A model generated the notes under the pieces. The model was not told where the DNA came from, did no database searches, and worked only from the letters and a program-made list of their open reading frames with translations. Shown one piece after another: positions 16,758 to 24,782 of a DNA stretch of 40,627 nt. The stretch lies in the NCBI GenBank assembly GCA_035637315.1, contig DASPXK010000171.1, positions 1 to 40,627 on the forward strand, in the 5' to 3' direction. Every line of letters begins with the position of its first letter. Within the stretch, counting starts at the first letter, position 1. The position numbers were made by a program, and so were the translations under genes. The DNA is from DASPXK01 sp035637315 (lineage in GTDB: Bacteria > Chloroflexota > UBA6077 > JACCZL01).

Positions 16758-17786
16758 ATGCGCGGGGTTGTTTTTCTGGGGGACCGAGAGCTAGAGCTGC
16801 GTGAGATTCCCGATCCGACGCCTGGGCCTCGCGATGTGATCGTCGCGATGAAGGCCTCGGGGATGTGCGGCAGCGACCTGCACGCGTATCGGGCACCCCG
16901 TGCGCAGCGGACGCCTGAGCGACTCGTCATCGGCGGGCATGAGCCCTGCGGCGGCGTCGCGGAGCGAGGGTCGGCCGTGAGCGCAGAAGAGGCACCGCTT
17001 GAGCAGCGAGTCATGGTCCACCACTACATCGGCTGCGGGCGGTGTAAGCACTGCCTTGTCGGTTACTCGCAGCTCTGCCTGGACGGCCACCGCGTTTACG
17101 GGGCCAACGCGCACGGCGGACACGCCCCGCTGATGAAAGTGTCAGCGAGCATGTTAGTGCCGCTCCTCGACGAGCTGAGCTTCGAGGAGGGGGCGGCCAT
17201 CTCGTGCGGGACGGGGACGGCCTATCTGGCGCTCAAACGGCTCGACGTCTCAGGCCGCGACACGCTGGCGATATTTGGCCAGGGCCCGGTCGGCCTGAGC
17301 GCCACGCTGCTGGCCCGCGCGATGGGCGCGCGAGTCATCGGGGTAGACCCCGCCGGCGAGCGACTGAAGCTAGCCACGGAGCTCGGTGCCGACCAGACGA
17401 TCGATCCCCGGCGCGACGATCCGGTCCAGGCGATCCGTGAGCTGACCCGCGGCGAGGGAGCCGACGCGACGCTCGACTGCACCGGCGTGCCGGACGCGCG
17501 GGTGGCTGCTGTGAAGAGCGCACGCATCTGGGGTCGGGTCTGCTTCGTCGGCGAGGGCAACACCACGACGTTCGACATCAGCCCCGACATCATTCACAAG
17601 CAGCTCACTATCTACGGGTCGTGGACGTTCAGCACGGTCGGCCAGGCCGAGTGCGCCCGCTTCGTCGTCGATCGCCGTGTCCCGCTCGGGCGCCTGCTGA
17701 CCCATCGCTTCTCGCTCGACCAGGCGGCCGAAGCGTATCGCCTGTTCGACACCCAGACAACAGGCAAGGGCGTGTTCGTGTTCTGA
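16758..17786 (+). CDS. Zinc-dependent alcohol dehydrogenase (MDR family)
   Basis: 342 residues. The catalytic zinc ligands are in GMCGSDLHAYR (Cys) and GGHEPCGGV (His-Glu). The structural zinc lobe has the four-cysteine pattern GCGRCKHCLVGYSQLC. The NAD-binding site is AIFGQGPVGLSATLLARAMGA, followed by the acidic end VIGVDPAGERL, which favours NAD(H). It resembles threonine or sorbitol dehydrogenase-like members; the substrate is not predictable. The start ATG has a strong Shine-Dalgarno, GAGGAGG, at a good distance. It is the last chromosomal-type gene before the island boundary at 17823. Confidence 0.92.
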   Translation: MRGVVFLGDRELELREIPDPTPGPRDVIVAMKASGMCGSDLHAYRAPRAQRTPERLVIGGHEPCGGVAERGSAVSAEEAPLEQRVMVHHYIGCGRCKHCLVGYSQLCLDGHRVYGANAHGGHAPLMKVSASMLVPLLDELSFEEGAAISCGTGTAYLALKRLDVSGRDTLAIFGQGPVGLSATLLARAMGARVIGVDPAGERLKLATELGADQTIDPRRDDPVQAIRELTRGEGADATLDCTGVPDARVAAVKSARIWGRVCFVGEGNTTTFDISPDIIHKQLTIYGSWTFSTVGQAECARFVVDRRVPLGRLLTHRFSLDQAAEAYRLFDTQTTGKGVFVF

Positions 17787-17822
17787 ACCGTCGGGGTGCT
17801 GGCAACGCCAAAGTTGCGGCGC

Positions 17823-17844
17823 GCTAGCCTCGACTTCCGCCATT
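17823..17844 (+). repeat. Left 22-bp terminal inverted repeat of the putative island
   Basis: This 22-bp sequence, beginning GCTAGCCTCGACTTCC, is the exact reverse complement of 26182-26203. It lies 36 bp after the dehydrogenase stop and just outside the IS630 relic. No third copy was seen in the window. Chance pairing of a 22-mer in 40 kb is negligible. Confidence 0.8.
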
Positions 17845-17913
17845 TTCGGGGTTGAGCGCCTGCGGCTGGAGGGCGGGTAGACGGAACATGGCTCCCCGAA
17901 TGATCCTGGGGGT

Positions 17914-18130
17914 TTATCTCCAGTTAGCATCGCCTCCCGGAAATTCGGGATTCTTCCGGGAGGTGAACAACTTGGAGGATCGTGCCCCAGGTCCTGCCCT
18001 CCTGGGCTGCACCGTGTCGCCTCCGAAGATCGGTTCGATGGCATTCAGCTCGGGACTGTACGGCGGCAGGTAATAGAATGCGGTCCCCTGTTTCTGGAGG
18101 GCCGGCAAGGCATCCTTCATGGTGCGGCCA
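17914..18130 (-). pseudogene. Relic of an IS630-family transposase (3' end)
   Basis: On the minus strand, codons near 18120-18020 read KDALPALQKQGTAFYYLPP and then YSPELNAIEPIFG, the characteristic end of the IS630 DDE domain, including the catalytic Glu of IEP. After IEPIF the frame breaks; the next part continues in a second frame as RRRHGAAQ. No upstream DDE motifs or intact start are readable. The gene is therefore a decayed fragment. The promoter-proximal part of the BTAD regulator frame runs antisense through it, which is why I place the regulator start further downstream. Confidence 0.65.
17933..17963. terminator. 10-bp stem-loop after the dehydrogenase
   Basis: CCTCCCGGAA (17933-17942) and TTCCGGGAGG (17954-17963) are perfect arms around an 11-nt loop. 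There is no following T-run, so it is a possible Rho-independent-like hairpin or a decayed IS internal structure rather than a proven terminator. Confidence 0.4.
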
Positions 18131-18403
18131 AGCTCGCGACCGCCCGAACGCAGGTGCATCCCCCGGTTCATCGAGGAACTCGTCGGACGGGTCCGGCGGG
18201 CTGGGGCCACCGGCGAGTTGACCCTGCGGCGCCGAAACCGCCACCATGCCCAGAGAGAACCCGGCCAGAACACCCGCTGCGATGGTCAGGTACTCACGCA
18301 CCCAACAGGAGTCGACAACGGCAACATGCCGATCGGCTTGTCATCGACACGGGCCAGGGGAATAACAGACTCTGGGAGGTTGGACCGCTACCAGAGGAGC
18401 CGT

Positions 18404-21400
18404 ATGCCGAGTGACAGGAGCAGGATCAGTAGCGAATCGCCGGCGCGGCTCGAGGTCCGACTGCTCGGTGCAGTCGAAGTCATCTTGGACGGCCGCCGTC
18501 TCGGCGCCTTCAACAATCTTCGCTTGCTGCGGTTCCTGGCGTTGATCACGTTGCGGAGAGACCTGCAGCACCGCTCACGACTCGCGTTCGAGCTCTGGCC
18601 CGACTCCAACGAATGTCAGGCGCGGACCAACCTCAGAAAGCTGCTGCACGACTTCCGCCACTCGCTTCCCGACATCCGCGAGTTCGTCCAGGTCGACAAC
18701 GAGATCGTGCGGTGGATTCCGACGGGGCCGAGCGAGGTCGACGTGCTGAGGTTCCGCGATGCCATAGCTGCTGGCGATCTCGAACTCGCCGCGCGCCTGT
18801 ATTCGGGCGACCTCCTTCCGGCTTGCTACGACGACTGGGTCATGGCCGAGCGAGCGAAGCTTCGAGCCGAGGCGTACGGGGTCCTGGTGCGGTTGAGAGA
18901 CGAGGCTGCCGGGCGCGACGACCACGAAGCGACGATCAGGCATGCCCAGCGCATCATCGAACTGGAGCCGACCGACGAAGTGGCCGTTCGAATCCAGATG
19001 GAAGCACATCTCGCGCTCGGCGACAGAGGCGCGGCGCTGCGCTCCTACCACCGGTACGCGGAGGTGCTCGAGCGCGACCTCGCGGCGGAACCGGGCGAGG
19101 TCATCGGGGCGATGTACCGACAGCTCCGGGCCAACACACCCCACCGCGAGGAACTGCAGGGCGAGGACGTGGCACCCGTCGCCGAAGTGCCGTTCGTGGG
19201 CCGCGTCCTCGAGCTGGACCAGCTCAACCAGGCATGGATCGCCGCGCGGGAGGGGAGGGCCCATCTCGTGTTGCTCTCCGGCGAACCGGGGATCGGGAAG
19301 TCCCGCCTCGCCCTGGAGCTGGGACGGCGCGTTCGAGCCGAGGGACACGTGGTGGCTTCGGCTCGGGCGTACGAGGCAGCGGGCAGACTGCCGTGGGGCC
19401 CAGTGGTAGACCTCCTCCGATCGGATGCTCTCCGGAGCCACATCGACACGCTGGGCACGGTCTGGAGGGCCGAGCTTGCTCGTCTCCTTCCCGAGCTCCT
19501 GGAGGCTTCCCAGTCAACAGTACCGAGCCGGTCGGGCGACCTGGCTCGGCGTTATCGCTTGTTCGATGCAGTGAGCCGGGCCATCATCGGCGACCGCCCG
19601 CGTCTGCTGATCATCGACGATCTGCAGTGGTGTGACGCCGAGACCATCGAGGTGATCGGCTTCGTCGTCCGTTCCCGACCGACGGCACCGGTCCTCATCG
19701 TGGGTACCGTCCGCTCGGAGGAGATCCCAGAGCATCATCCCCTCGTGGGACTCGTCGACGCGTTGGGCCACGACAAGGCAGTGACCACCGTGCCCCTCGA
19801 CCGGCTCGACGAGGCTACGACTGCGACGCTCGCTGCTCGGCTCCGCAATGCCGACACGATCGATTCGGAACTCGCGGCACGACTCTGGGTGGAGACCGAG
19901 GGCAACCCCCTCTTCGTCATCGAAGTGCTTCGAGCCGGGGTTTCCCCTGACGGAAGTCAGGCGGCGGTCACTCCCACGATGCTGGCGGTGCTGGGCGCCC
20001 GACTGGGCCAACTCCCTGACGGCGCTCGGCGGCTTGCCGAGGTGGCGGCCGTCATCGGTCGGCCCTTCTCGGTCGGTCTGCTGGTCTCGGCCACCGGGAT
20101 CGGCGAGCCAGAGCTTGTCGACCATCTCGACGAGCTCTGGCGTCGACGGATCATCCGCGATCAGGGGCTCACCTACGACTTCAGCCACGACAAGCTTCGG
20201 GCGGTCGCCCTGGAGATGCTCAGTCCCGCTCGTCGACGTCAACTCCACCGGGCCGTCGCCGAGGCGATCGCGGTCGAGTTCCGCCACGACCCTGACGCGG
20301 CCAGCCCACAGCTGGCCGCACACTACGACCAGGCCGGCATGGTCGAACCGGCCATCGATGCCTACCGCGTGGCCGGAGCCCGAGCGGTGGCGGTGTCGGC
20401 CCTCGACGAAGCGGTCACCATGTTCCGGCGAGCACTCTCGCTGCTCGCGGAGGTGCCCCCGTCACCCGATCGTGATGCCCTCGAACTCGACATCCGGATC
20501 GCCCTCGGCTCACCCTTGGTGGCCCTCGAGGGCTACGGCTCTCACGGAGCGCACAATCTCTATGCGCGGGCCCTTTCTCTCTGCCGCCAGCTCCACCGAG
20601 TCGTGGATCCCCCGATTCTCCGCGGTCTCGGTCTCGCCCGGCTGCAGGGCTGCCGTTTCGACGAGTGCAGCGAGCTCGGCCAGGCGCTCGTCGACCATGA
20701 AAGCGATGACCCGATCGCGAAGACCGAGGGGCGGTATCTCCTCGGCGTGAGCGCCTTCTGGCGGGGTGATCTGGCGAGCGCCCGTCAGTACCTCGAAGGC
20801 GCCATCGAGGCCTATGACCTGTCCCATCGCCACGAGCATCTCGCGTTGTACGCCCAGGACCCGAAGGCTGTCTGTCTCGTACGGCTGGCCTGGGTTGACT
20901 TGTGGGCGGGAGACGCCGGCCGGGCCGACGAGAGGGCCCGATCTGCTCTCGAACTGGCCGTCGATCTCGATCATCTCATGACGCTGTGGTACGTCGTCAC
21001 CTACGCGGCGATCATCGCGGCCGAATCCGAGGATCTCGTCCGCCTCGCCGAGCTGCTCGGGGATGCTGAGCTCCTGGGGAAGCGTCTACCGTTGCGCTAC
21101 CTCATGATCGTCGGAGAGGCCCTCCGGGGCTGGCTGGACGTCTGCGAGGGGTCACCCGGGGGCATCGAGCGGATCGTGCAATCGGTGGCGCGCTCGCGCA
21201 TCGACGGGGAGAGCCTCCACCTGACCTACACGCTCCTTCTTCTCGCTCGAGCTCGTGGCATGGCCGGCGAACTCCACGAAGGACGAGCCGCGACACGCGA
21301 GGGGCTCTCGTTGTCACACCGCCGCAACCAGCGCTATCTCGAGGCCGAGCTGTGGCGAGTCGATGGGGAGCTGGCGTATCGCAGCGGAGAAGCCGAAGCC

Positions 21401-21607
21401 GCGGCCGCCTCTTTACGCAATGCCGTCGAGCTCGCCTCCCAACAAGGGGCGGGCTGGCTGGAGCTTCGGGCGCTGCACTCCCTCGCCAGTCGATTTCCCG
21501 ATCAAACAGTGCGTGAGCAACTCGGGGACCTCGTCGAGACCATTCCGTCGGGCCATGATCTCCCGGCGTTCCGTGCAGCAACGGACCTGCTGAGCGAGCC
21601 CGGCTGA
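18404..21607 (+). CDS. BTAD-domain regulator with AAA/ATPase and TPR-like C-terminus (AfsR/SARP-like)
   Basis: 1067 residues from the ATG at 18404, which has GAGGAG 6 nt upstream. The open frame runs back to 18119, but that part is antisense to the IS630 relic. Residues about 15-105 are an OmpR-type winged helix (LEVRLLGAVEV...RRDLQHRSRLAFELWPD). Residues about 110-245 are a bacterial transcriptional activator domain with helical repeats. An AAA module follows: Walker A LLSGEPGIGKSRLA (near 292) and Walker B LLIIDDLQWCD (near 402). The C-terminal 550 residues are helical and TPR-like, without a LuxR-type C-terminal HTH. Such proteins activate metabolic gene clusters in an ATP-dependent manner, so the two flavoprotein genes downstream are likely targets. 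Typical of Actinobacteria and Chloroflexota. Confidence 0.88.
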   Translation: MPSDRSRISSESPARLEVRLLGAVEVILDGRRLGAFNNLRLLRFLALITLRRDLQHRSRLAFELWPDSNECQARTNLRKLLHDFRHSLPDIREFVQVDNEIVRWIPTGPSEVDVLRFRDAIAAGDLELAARLYSGDLLPACYDDWVMAERAKLRAEAYGVLVRLRDEAAGRDDHEATIRHAQRIIELEPTDEVAVRIQMEAHLALGDRGAALRSYHRYAEVLERDLAAEPGEVIGAMYRQLRANTPHREELQGEDVAPVAEVPFVGRVLELDQLNQAWIAAREGRAHLVLLSGEPGIGKSRLALELGRRVRAEGHVVASARAYEAAGRLPWGPVVDLLRSDALRSHIDTLGTVWRAELARLLPELLEASQSTVPSRSGDLARRYRLFDAVSRAIIGDRPRLLIIDDLQWCDAETIEVIGFVVRSRPTAPVLIVGTVRSEEIPEHHPLVGLVDALGHDKAVTTVPLDRLDEATTATLAARLRNADTIDSELAARLWVETEGNPLFVIEVLRAGVSPDGSQAAVTPTMLAVLGARLGQLPDGARRLAEVAAVIGRPFSVGLLVSATGIGEPELVDHLDELWRRRIIRDQGLTYDFSHDKLRAVALEMLSPARRRQLHRAVAEAIAVEFRHDPDAASPQLAAHYDQAGMVEPAIDAYRVAGARAVAVSALDEAVTMFRRALSLLAEVPPSPDRDALELDIRIALGSPLVALEGYGSHGAHNLYARALSLCRQLHRVVDPPILRGLGLARLQGCRFDECSELGQALVDHESDDPIAKTEGRYLLGVSAFWRGDLASARQYLEGAIEAYDLSHRHEHLALYAQDPKAVCLVRLAWVDLWAGDAGRADERARSALELAVDLDHLMTLWYVVTYAAIIAAESEDLVRLAELLGDAELLGKRLPLRYLMIVGEALRGWLDVCEGSPGGIERIVQSVARSRIDGESLHLTYTLLLLARARGMAGELHEGRAATREGLSLSHRRNQRYLEAELWRVDGELAYRSGEAEAAAASLRNAVELASQQGAGWLELRALHSLASRFPDQTVREQLGDLVETIPSGHDLPAFRAATDLLSEPG

Positions 21608-21674
21608 GAGGGAACGCTTCGGGAACGCCTGAGGGTGCATCCTTCCCTCATCAAACCGAGATGAGGAGCACCCA

Positions 21675-23057
21675 ATGAGCGACACGATCGAGAAGCTCAC
21701 CGAAGCGGTACGAGGGCGCGTCATTACTCCCGCGGACTCTGGCTACGACGACGCTCGCGTCGTCTACAATGCCATGCACGACCGCAGACCCCGCGCCGTC
21801 ATCCAGTGCGTGGATGCAGCCGACGTGATGGCCGCGGTCGCCGCTGCCCGCGACGGCGGACTCGACCTCGCCGTTCGTGGTGGGGGCCACAGCGTTCCGG
21901 GCTTCGGCACGGTGGACGACGGTCTGGTCATCGACCTCTCGCCCATGAAGGGCGTACGGGTCGACCCGGCCAAGAAGGTCGCCTGGGTCGGGGGCGGTGC
22001 GACCTGGGGGGATGTCGACCACGCGACCTACCCGTTCGGCCTGGCCGCGCCCGGCGGGATCGTCTCCACGACCGGGGTGGCGGGCCTCACGCTGGGTGGC
22101 GGCATCGGCTACCTCACCCGCAGCGTGGGGCTCTCCATCGACAACCTGCTCTCGGCCGATGTCGTTCTCGCCGATGGCCGGCAGGTCACGGCCAGCGACT
22201 ATCAGAACGAGGATCTGTTCTGGGCACTGCGCGGCGGCGGCGGCAACTTCGGGGTCGTCACCAGCTTCGAGTTCCGGCTCCACGAGGTCGGTGATGTCGT
22301 GGGCGGCCCGCTGTTCTACGACTTCGACGATGCCACGGCGGTCCTGGAGTGCTACCGCTCCTTCATCAACGAGGCGCCCGAGCAGCTGGGATGCTTCTTC
22401 GGCTGGCAGATCGCGCCTCCGCTGCCGTTCATCCCCGAGGACCGGGTCGGGGATCTGTTCTGCGTGCTGGTCACGTGCTGGAACGGTCCCCATGAGGAGG
22501 CCGAGCAGGTGCTCCGGCCACTGCGCGATGTCGCCGAGGTGAAGGCGGAGCTGGTCGAGGTGATGCCGTTCCCGGCCCTGCAGAGCGCCTTCGACGATTT
22601 CGTCCCGAAAGGCATGCAGAACTACTGGAAAGCGGACTTCGCCACCGAACTCACCGACGCGGCGATCGCTGCTCACGTCGAACATGGCAAGAGGACGCCG
22701 AACGTGCACTCGTCCATGCATCTCCACCCCATCAACGGCGCGGCGCAGCGAGTCGGCGCCGACGAGACCGCCTTCGGACACCGGGACAAGAGCTTTGCGC
22801 CGGTGATCGTCGGGATCTGGCCTGACCCGGCCGACAACGAGGCCAACACCAAGTGGGTGAGGGACTACTACGCAGCCATTCATCCCCACTCGGGCAGCGC
22901 CGGGGGCTACGTCAACTTCATGTCCGGCGACGACGCGCACCGTGCCGCCGAGAACTACGGCGCCAACTACGAGCGGCTCTCCGCCGTGAAGGCGGCCTAT
23001 GACCCGGACAACCTCTTCCACGTCAACCAGAACATCGCTCCGGCGAAGCGGAGGTGA
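21675..23057 (+). CDS. FAD-linked oxidase, BBE-like (berberine-bridge/6-hydroxynicotine oxidase type)
   Basis: 460 residues: an FAD_binding_4 domain followed by a C-terminal BBE segment (YGANYERLSAVKAAYDPDNLFHVNQNI). VRGGGHSVPGFG holds His72, which in this family forms the 8-alpha-histidyl FAD bond. The second covalent cysteine site of bicovalent members is not there: GGGIGYLTRSVGLSIDN has Ser-Ile where those have a Cys. Mono-covalent FAD is therefore predicted. The family oxidises alcohols, amines or phenolic natural products with O2. Strong Shine-Dalgarno GAGGAG. It follows the BTAD regulator by 67 bp and is coupled to the next flavoprotein gene. Substrate unknown. Confidence 0.92.
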   Translation: MSDTIEKLTEAVRGRVITPADSGYDDARVVYNAMHDRRPRAVIQCVDAADVMAAVAAARDGGLDLAVRGGGHSVPGFGTVDDGLVIDLSPMKGVRVDPAKKVAWVGGGATWGDVDHATYPFGLAAPGGIVSTTGVAGLTLGGGIGYLTRSVGLSIDNLLSADVVLADGRQVTASDYQNEDLFWALRGGGGNFGVVTSFEFRLHEVGDVVGGPLFYDFDDATAVLECYRSFINEAPEQLGCFFGWQIAPPLPFIPEDRVGDLFCVLVTCWNGPHEEAEQVLRPLRDVAEVKAELVEVMPFPALQSAFDDFVPKGMQNYWKADFATELTDAAIAAHVEHGKRTPNVHSSMHLHPINGAAQRVGADETAFGHRDKSFAPVIVGIWPDPADNEANTKWVRDYYAAIHPHSGSAGGYVNFMSGDDAHRAAENYGANYERLSAVKAAYDPDNLFHVNQNIAPAKRR

Positions 23058-23062
23058 GCGCG

Positions 23063-24271
23063 ATGACCGGAACCCTGTCAACGCCAGGAACAAGCCAAAT
23101 GCCTTGGGAACCCGACACCTCTCTGCTCGACGCAGCGCGCGAGATCGCCCCGATCATCCGGGCGCACAGCGAGGAAGCTGAGCGGGAACGACGACTGTCG
23201 CAGCCGGTCTTGAAGGCACTGCGCGAGACGGGCCTCCTGCGAATGACAACTCCCCGTTCGCTCGGGGGGTTGGAGACCGACCCCGTTACCCGCGCCCTCG
23301 TCGGTGAGGAGATCGGTCGCCACGACTCTGCTGCGGCGTGGACCTTGGAGAACCCTCTGGACTGGGCCTTCTTCTGTTGCCGTCTCCCCGACGGAGGAGC
23401 CGAGGAGATCTACAGCGGCGGAGCGGACATCTTGATCGCCGCCCAGTTCGGCCGCCCCCTGAAGGCGACGTCGGCCAACGGCGGATACCGCATCTCTGGT
23501 CGAGCCCCGTTCGTCAGCAACTGCTATGACGCCGACTGGATCTCGTCGACGGTCCTCGTGGACGAGGACGAATCCGCCGGAGGCGAGCCCGAGATGCGCA
23601 TGGTCTACTTTCGGAGCGAGGAGTGCGAAATCATCGATACGTGGGACGTCATGGGGATGCGGGGCACGGGCAGCAACGACATCTCCGTGACCGACGTGTA
23701 CGTGCCCCGGTCCAGGACCTTTCCCATGGTGCCGGACTTCGAGCCGGGATCGCACTATCGAGGCCCGCTGTATCGACTCCCGGTCGTGGGCGCGGCGGCG
23801 TCCGGTATCCCGACGCCGATGCTGGGGGTGGCGCGACGCACTCTCGACGAGGTGACCGAACTCGCCCGGACCAAGACTCCGGTGGCGTCGAGTGGTCTGC
23901 TGAAGGAACGGCCGTCAGCCCAAGTCCAGTTGGGCCGAGCCGAAGCGATCCTGCGCTCAGGGCGCTTGTTGCTTCTTGACACCCTGAGCGAAGCGTGGCG
24001 GAGATGCGTCGACGGCGAGACCCACTCGCTGGAGCAGAAGGCGGACCTCCTGCTCGCGATGGCCCACGCGATGAGCAGCGCCGTCCAGGCGGTGGAGCTC
24101 GCATGCAGCATCGCGGGAACGACGGCGTTTCGAGCCTCCAGCCCGTTGGAACGTTCCTTCCGGGATGTCCAGACGATGAGACATCATGTCTTCGCCTCTG
24201 AGCAACGTTATGGAACTTTCGGGCAGGTGTGTCTAGGGGTTCCACCGGACTTCCCCGTGGTTGCCTTCTAA
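23063..24271 (+). CDS. Acyl-CoA-dehydrogenase-fold flavoprotein (flavin monooxygenase-like)
   Basis: 402 residues. I choose the ATG at 23063 because GGAGGTGA sits about 6 nt upstream; a GTG at 23054 that overlaps the oxidase stop is the alternative. The helical N-domain (LLDAAREIAPIIRAHSEEAERERRL), the beta domain with GYRISGRAPFVSNCYDADW, and WDVMGMRGTGSNDISVTDVYVP place it in the acyl-CoA dehydrogenase superfamily. The absence of a clear catalytic Glu and the HsaA/DszC-like pattern favour a two-component flavin-dependent monooxygenase (class D). No flavin reductase is nearby. Together with the oxidase it suggests oxidative tailoring or degradation of an aromatic or cyclic compound. Confidence 0.85.
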   Translation: MTGTLSTPGTSQMPWEPDTSLLDAAREIAPIIRAHSEEAERERRLSQPVLKALRETGLLRMTTPRSLGGLETDPVTRALVGEEIGRHDSAAAWTLENPLDWAFFCCRLPDGGAEEIYSGGADILIAAQFGRPLKATSANGGYRISGRAPFVSNCYDADWISSTVLVDEDESAGGEPEMRMVYFRSEECEIIDTWDVMGMRGTGSNDISVTDVYVPRSRTFPMVPDFEPGSHYRGPLYRLPVVGAAASGIPTPMLGVARRTLDEVTELARTKTPVASSGLLKERPSAQVQLGRAEAILRSGRLLLLDTLSEAWRRCVDGETHSLEQKADLLLAMAHAMSSAVQAVELACSIAGTTAFRASSPLERSFRDVQTMRHHVFASEQRYGTFGQVCLGVPPDFPVVAF

Positions 24272-24285
24272 ATTAGGAAACTGCG

Positions 24286-24486
24286 ATGCCCGAGATTGAG
24301 TTCACCATCGATCCGACCAGCGGCCAGCTTGAGATGCACGTGAAGGGCATCGTCGGCTCGGCCTGCGACGACGTGGCCAAGCTCGCCCGCGAGCTGCTCG
24401 GAGAGCCGGGTCACGAGCAGCTGACGCAAGAGTACTTCGCAACTGTCCAGGTTCGGCAGCAGGTACGGCCCAGCAGACCGCAGTGA
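24286..24486 (+). CDS. DUF2997-like small protein
   Basis: 66 residues. MPEIEFTIDPTSGQLEMHVK followed by GIVGSACDDVAKLARELLGEP matches the DUF2997 pattern of a short beta strand pair, then G-x-x-G-x-x-C and a helix. AGGAAA lies upstream of the ATG. Members are small, of unknown function, and (from memory) often lie beside DUF1257, AAA ATPase and radical-SAM genes. Here a paralogue follows with a GTG/TGA overlap, then a broken radical-SAM gene, so this looks like the start of an operon cut by the insertion sequence. Confidence 0.7.
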   Translation: MPEIEFTIDPTSGQLEMHVKGIVGSACDDVAKLARELLGEPGHEQLTQEYFATVQVRQQVRPSRPQ

Positions 24487-24644
24487 CCGAGCTGACCTGG
24501 AACATCGACCCCACGAGCGGGCAGCTCACGGTCGAGGGGTTGGGCGTGGAGGAGGCGTCGGCGCTGGTTCGGCGACCTCCTCCCCCCACCCCGGGACGTG
24601 AATTGCGCTCGGCCGCTCGCCAGTCTCCCCCTCCATCCAGGTGA
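24483..24644 (+). CDS. Second DUF2997-like small ORF
   Basis: 53 codons from a GTG that overlaps the TGA of the previous gene. MTELTWNIDPTSGQLTVEGL has the same NIDPTSGQL core as its neighbour, so it is a tandem paralogue. After residue 30 the sequence becomes Pro/Arg-rich (RRPPPPTPGRELRSAARQ) and has lost the expected helix, so the C-terminal half is probably frameshifted or degraded. Confidence 0.55.
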   Translation: MTELTWNIDPTSGQLTVEGLGVEEASALVRRPPPPTPGRELRSAARQSPPPSR

Positions 24645-24669
24645 CCCGTCAGTAGGTCCACTTCTCCGG

Positions 24670-24776
24670 GTGGCCCGGATCTATCACGGCTCGGTCGTGG
24701 ATGGGCCCGGGCGCCGCGGCGTGGTCCAACTGGCGGGATGCCCCCACCACTGCACCGGCTGTCACGCACCAGGGAG
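24670..24776 (+). pseudogene. 5' fragment of a radical-SAM (NrdG/PflA-like) gene, truncated by the IS
   Basis: From a GTG at 24670 the frame reads ARIYHGSVVDGPGRRGVVQL and then AGCPHHCTGCHAP, a short-type radical-SAM opening with the [4Fe-4S] cluster motif CxxxCxxC. This form is seen in NrdG-like activases and in single-domain radical-SAM proteins near DUF2997. Homology stops after CHAP; the following codons belong to the transposase leader. The frame stays open to 24948 only by chance. No 3' part of the gene is seen after the IS at 26204. Confidence 0.65.
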
Positions 24777-24782
24777 GGAGCC

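Noticed and set aside
18119..18403. Long N-terminal extension of the BTAD regulator
   Set aside because: This part is antisense to the IS630 relic and lacks a ribosome site; the ATG at 18404 has a good GAGGAG.
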